Assembly (NCBI GenBank): GCA_900553305.1
Contig: USDI01000035.1
Location: forward strand, 1 to 14,911
From: an uncultured Lachnospiraceae bacterium
GTDB lineage: Bacteria; Bacillota; Clostridia; Lachnospirales; Lachnospiraceae
DNA: 14,911 nt
Reading direction: 5' to 3'
Every line of letters starts with the position of its first letter. The stretch's first letter is position 1. The position numbers and the translations under genes were made by a program. Shown here one piece after another: positions 13,246 through 14,911 of this stretch. Below the pieces are notes generated by a model, which did no database searches, was not told where the DNA came from, and saw nothing but the letters and a program-made list of their open reading frames with translations.

Positions 13246-13261
13246 CGGTAAATTTTTACCG
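13246..13261. promoter_or_regulatory. 16-bp palindrome at the YoaK-gene transcription start, possible operator
   Basis: CGGTAAATTTTTACCG is a perfect 7-2-7 inverted repeat lying over the predicted transcription start and touching the ribosome site. It differs from the Crp/Fnr palindrome. A repressor site is the simplest reading; a weak RNA hairpin is the alternative. Confidence 0.45.
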
Positions 13262-13281
13262 GAAGGAAGGGCAGATAACAG

Positions 13282-14079
13282 ATGATGAAATTCCATAGAA
13301 CACCCAAATCACACAAACAAATGTCCGAGGCCTTTGTAACTGCCGCGTTTCTATCCATATCCGGCGGGCTTCAGGATGCCTACACCTATATTTCCCGCGG
13401 CAAGGTCTTCGCCAACGCCCAGACCGGCAATATTGTTTTATTGAGCCAGCATATTTTCACAGGAGATTTTCATTCCATGCTCCATTATCTGGTGCCGGTT
13501 CTTTTCTTTGCGCTCGGCGTTGCTGCAGCGGAGCTGATCCGGCAGCACTTTCAGAAGGCACAGCGGATTCACTGGAGACAGTTGGTTCTCATGATAGAGA
13601 TTTTGCTGCTGTTTCTGGTCGGATTCCTACCGGATCAGTTTAATCTGATCGCCAATGCGATGGTTTCCTTTTCCTGCGCCATGCAGGTACAGGCATTCCG
13701 CAAGGTCAACAGCTTTGCCTTTGCCAGTACCATGTGTATCGGTAATATCCGCAGCGGCATGGAATCCCTGTGTGCATATCGCAGGACCCATAACAAAGAA
13801 ACCTTGTATAAGGCTTCCCATTATTTCGGTGTCATCCTCCTGTTCGCACTCGGTGCCGGGCTTGGCAGCCGCTTCATCGCACTTTGGGGACTGCATACCA
13901 TATGGGTCTCCTGCCTGCTGTTGCTTGTAAGCTTCCTGTTGATGTTCATTAAGCAGGAGCTCGAAGAGCATCCGGAAATCCTTGAAGAAGAAAAGGCCAT
14001 ACAGGATGACCTGCATGACCTTCATAAGGAAGCCAGGGAAATTGCACATATTTTAAAGGATGAGCATTCTGATTCCTAA
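13282..14079 (+). CDS. YoaK/DUF1275 family membrane protein
   Basis: The 265-residue protein belongs to the YoaK (DUF1275) family of inner-membrane proteins, whose function is not established. The diagnostic N-terminal stretch is SISGGLQDAYTYISRGKVFANAQTGN (25-50), and a second is MQVQAFRKVNSFAFASTMCIGNIRSG (134-159). Hydrophobic segments lie at about 18-30, 66-86, 100-116, 120-137, 181-197 and 205-223. A charged, Glu-rich helical tail (224-265) extends into the cytosol and is longer than I expect for the family. GGAAGGAAGGG ends 10 bases before the ATG; the next codon is also ATG and could serve. It follows the Crp/Fnr gene by 53 bases but has its own promoter, so it may or may not be co-transcribed. 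It converges with the fucosidase gene, and I see no clear terminator in the 38 bases between. Confidence 0.9.
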   Translation: MMKFHRTPKSHKQMSEAFVTAAFLSISGGLQDAYTYISRGKVFANAQTGNIVLLSQHIFTGDFHSMLHYLVPVLFFALGVAAAELIRQHFQKAQRIHWRQLVLMIEILLLFLVGFLPDQFNLIANAMVSFSCAMQVQAFRKVNSFAFASTMCIGNIRSGMESLCAYRRTHNKETLYKASHYFGVILLFALGAGLGSRFIALWGLHTIWVSCLLLLVSFLLMFIKQELEEHPEILEEEKAIQDDLHDLHKEAREIAHILKDEHSDS

Positions 14080-14117
14080 GTAGAAAATATCACCATGACT
14101 CATGGCTGTCGGATTCA

Positions 14118-14911
14118 TTAGTCAACATCAATTCTAAATACAACCGGACTATCACTTACAAGCCCGCTCTTAATATGCAATCCCTGCCCGTCTCTTCTCC
14201 ACTCTGTCTTTTCTGTTGCTCCCAGCGTTTCCACATTTTTTATAATACCATGGAAATTAGCCTGCCTGGAGGCATCCTGTTCGCCAAGAGAACGGATGCA
14301 ATACTCTCCATTATTACTGCACTTTAAGGCAATCGCATAAAGCTTTCCCCCGGATGTCGTAAACCGGAAATCCTCAGAGGTAAAATTCTTTTTGATTCCG
14401 TCTGAGAACTGTCCCTCTACAATCTTTGTGGGACCCTCTCCATATTTTCTCCATACTTTGGTTTCATAGATGGCTTCACCGTTTACTTTCATCCAATCCC
14501 CAATCTTTAGTAAGATTTCACGGTCTTCCCGGGAAATCGTTCCATCTGCTTTGGGTCCTACATTAAGCAGCAGACACCCGTTCTTACTGACAATATCCAC
14601 AAGATCACACAGAATATCTGCTGCCGGGCGGAACTGGTTATTTTCTGTATAGCACCAGGAGTTTAACGCAATTGCTGTATCCGTCTGCCAGAAATAAGGC
14701 TTCACATCTGCAAACTGTCCTCTTTCCACATCCGGTACCGCTGTTCCGAACTGAAAAGCATCATGTTTATAATTAATAACCACCTGCTCTCCCCATTCCT
14801 GTGCCCGGTTATAATAATATGCTGCCAGCTTTTTCAAATAAGGCTTGCAGGCACTGTGCTGGATCCACCAGTCAAAATACAGGATTTTCGGATGATATCG
14901 GTCAATAATTT
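14118..14911 (-). CDS. GH29 alpha-L-fucosidase, C-terminal part
   Basis: This frame is open to the window edge, so the true start is outside; 263 residues are visible. GH29 enzymes release alpha-linked L-fucose from glycans by a retaining mechanism. The visible start, DRYHPKILYFDWWIQHS, carries the YFDWW segment whose Asp is the likely catalytic nucleophile. It is followed by YYYNRAQEWGEQVVINYKHDAF, DVERGQFADVKPYFWQTDTAIA, NSWCYTENN, LLNVGPKADGTI and NGEAIYETKVWRKYGEGPT, all typical of the family's barrel. The last roughly 90 residues are a beta-rich C-terminal domain ending RIDVD. An in-frame TTG at 14837 is internal and not a start. The acid/base residue cannot be placed with confidence. 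A signal peptide cannot be judged. Use of host mucin or milk fucose by a gut bacterium is a reasonable inference. Confidence 0.92.
   Translation of the reverse strand, partial: IIDRYHPKILYFDWWIQHSACKPYLKKLAAYYYNRAQEWGEQVVINYKHDAFQFGTAVPDVERGQFADVKPYFWQTDTAIALNSWCYTENNQFRPAADILCDLVDIVSKNGCLLLNVGPKADGTISREDREILLKIGDWMKVNGEAIYETKVWRKYGEGPTKIVEGQFSDGIKKNFTSEDFRFTTSGGKLYAIALKCSNNGEYCIRSLGEQDASRQANFHGIIKNVETLGATEKTEWRRDGQGLHIKSGLVSDSPVVFRIDVD

Noticed and set aside
14093..14105. CCATGACTCATGG palindrome between the converging YoaK and fucosidase genes
   Set aside because: The stem is only five or six base pairs with a tiny loop and weak T content; too little to call a terminator or operator.

Overview
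The window looks like chromosome from an anaerobic Firmicute, most likely a gut Lachnospiraceae/Clostridia member. This is inferred from strong AAGGAGG-type ribosome sites, TTGACA/TATAAT-type promoters, Clostridia-style lipoproteins, a G3E GTPase pair, an Fe-S/Crp anaerobic module and a GH29 alpha-L-fucosidase. There are no rRNA or tRNA genes, CRISPR arrays, phage genes or insertion sequences. Every non-coding gap is shorter than 300 bases.

Layout. Bases 1-387 (+) are the end of an EAL-domain (c-di-GMP) protein whose metal-binding DDFG loop is altered. Bases 388-537 hold nothing I can recognise. From 9856 down to 538, eight minus-strand genes are read in the order plsY; a processive diacylglycerol-type glycosyltransferase; a His-rich CobW/G3E GTPase; a second G3E-like GTPase fused to a YcgQ/DUF1980-like domain; a CmpB-type (PF06541) membrane protein; two tandemly duplicated acidic lipoproteins; and a PAS hybrid histidine kinase. 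A good sigma-A promoter at 8096-8124 splits this run into a lipid pair (plsY plus glycosyltransferase) and a six-gene metal/envelope/sensor block.

Bases 9857-10063 are a divergent control region. plsY has an extended -10 promoter. The plus-strand MATE efflux gene has a promoter with a 19-bp spacer occupied by a dyad, the hallmark of MerR-type control. The MATE gene lacks its C-terminal end and its reading frame runs through a transcription terminator.

Bases 11300-13228 form a compact redox-type module: a cupin and a 4Fe-4S protein on the minus strand, and a Crp/Fnr regulator on the plus strand. Between them lies a perfect 16-bp palindrome centred 41.5 bases upstream of the predicted Fe-S gene start of transcription and just downstream of the regulator's own predicted start. 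This layout suggests a regulator that activates the Fe-S/cupin genes and represses itself. A YoaK/DUF1275 membrane protein follows with its own promoter and a second, different palindrome. The window ends inside a minus-strand GH29 alpha-L-fucosidase gene.

The parts most worth following are the Crp/Fe-S/cupin switch, the G3E GTPase pair with its CmpB/lipoprotein/kinase neighbours, and the MATE gene with its MerR-type promoter and lost C-terminus. All functions are assigned by reading motifs by eye; no database search was run.
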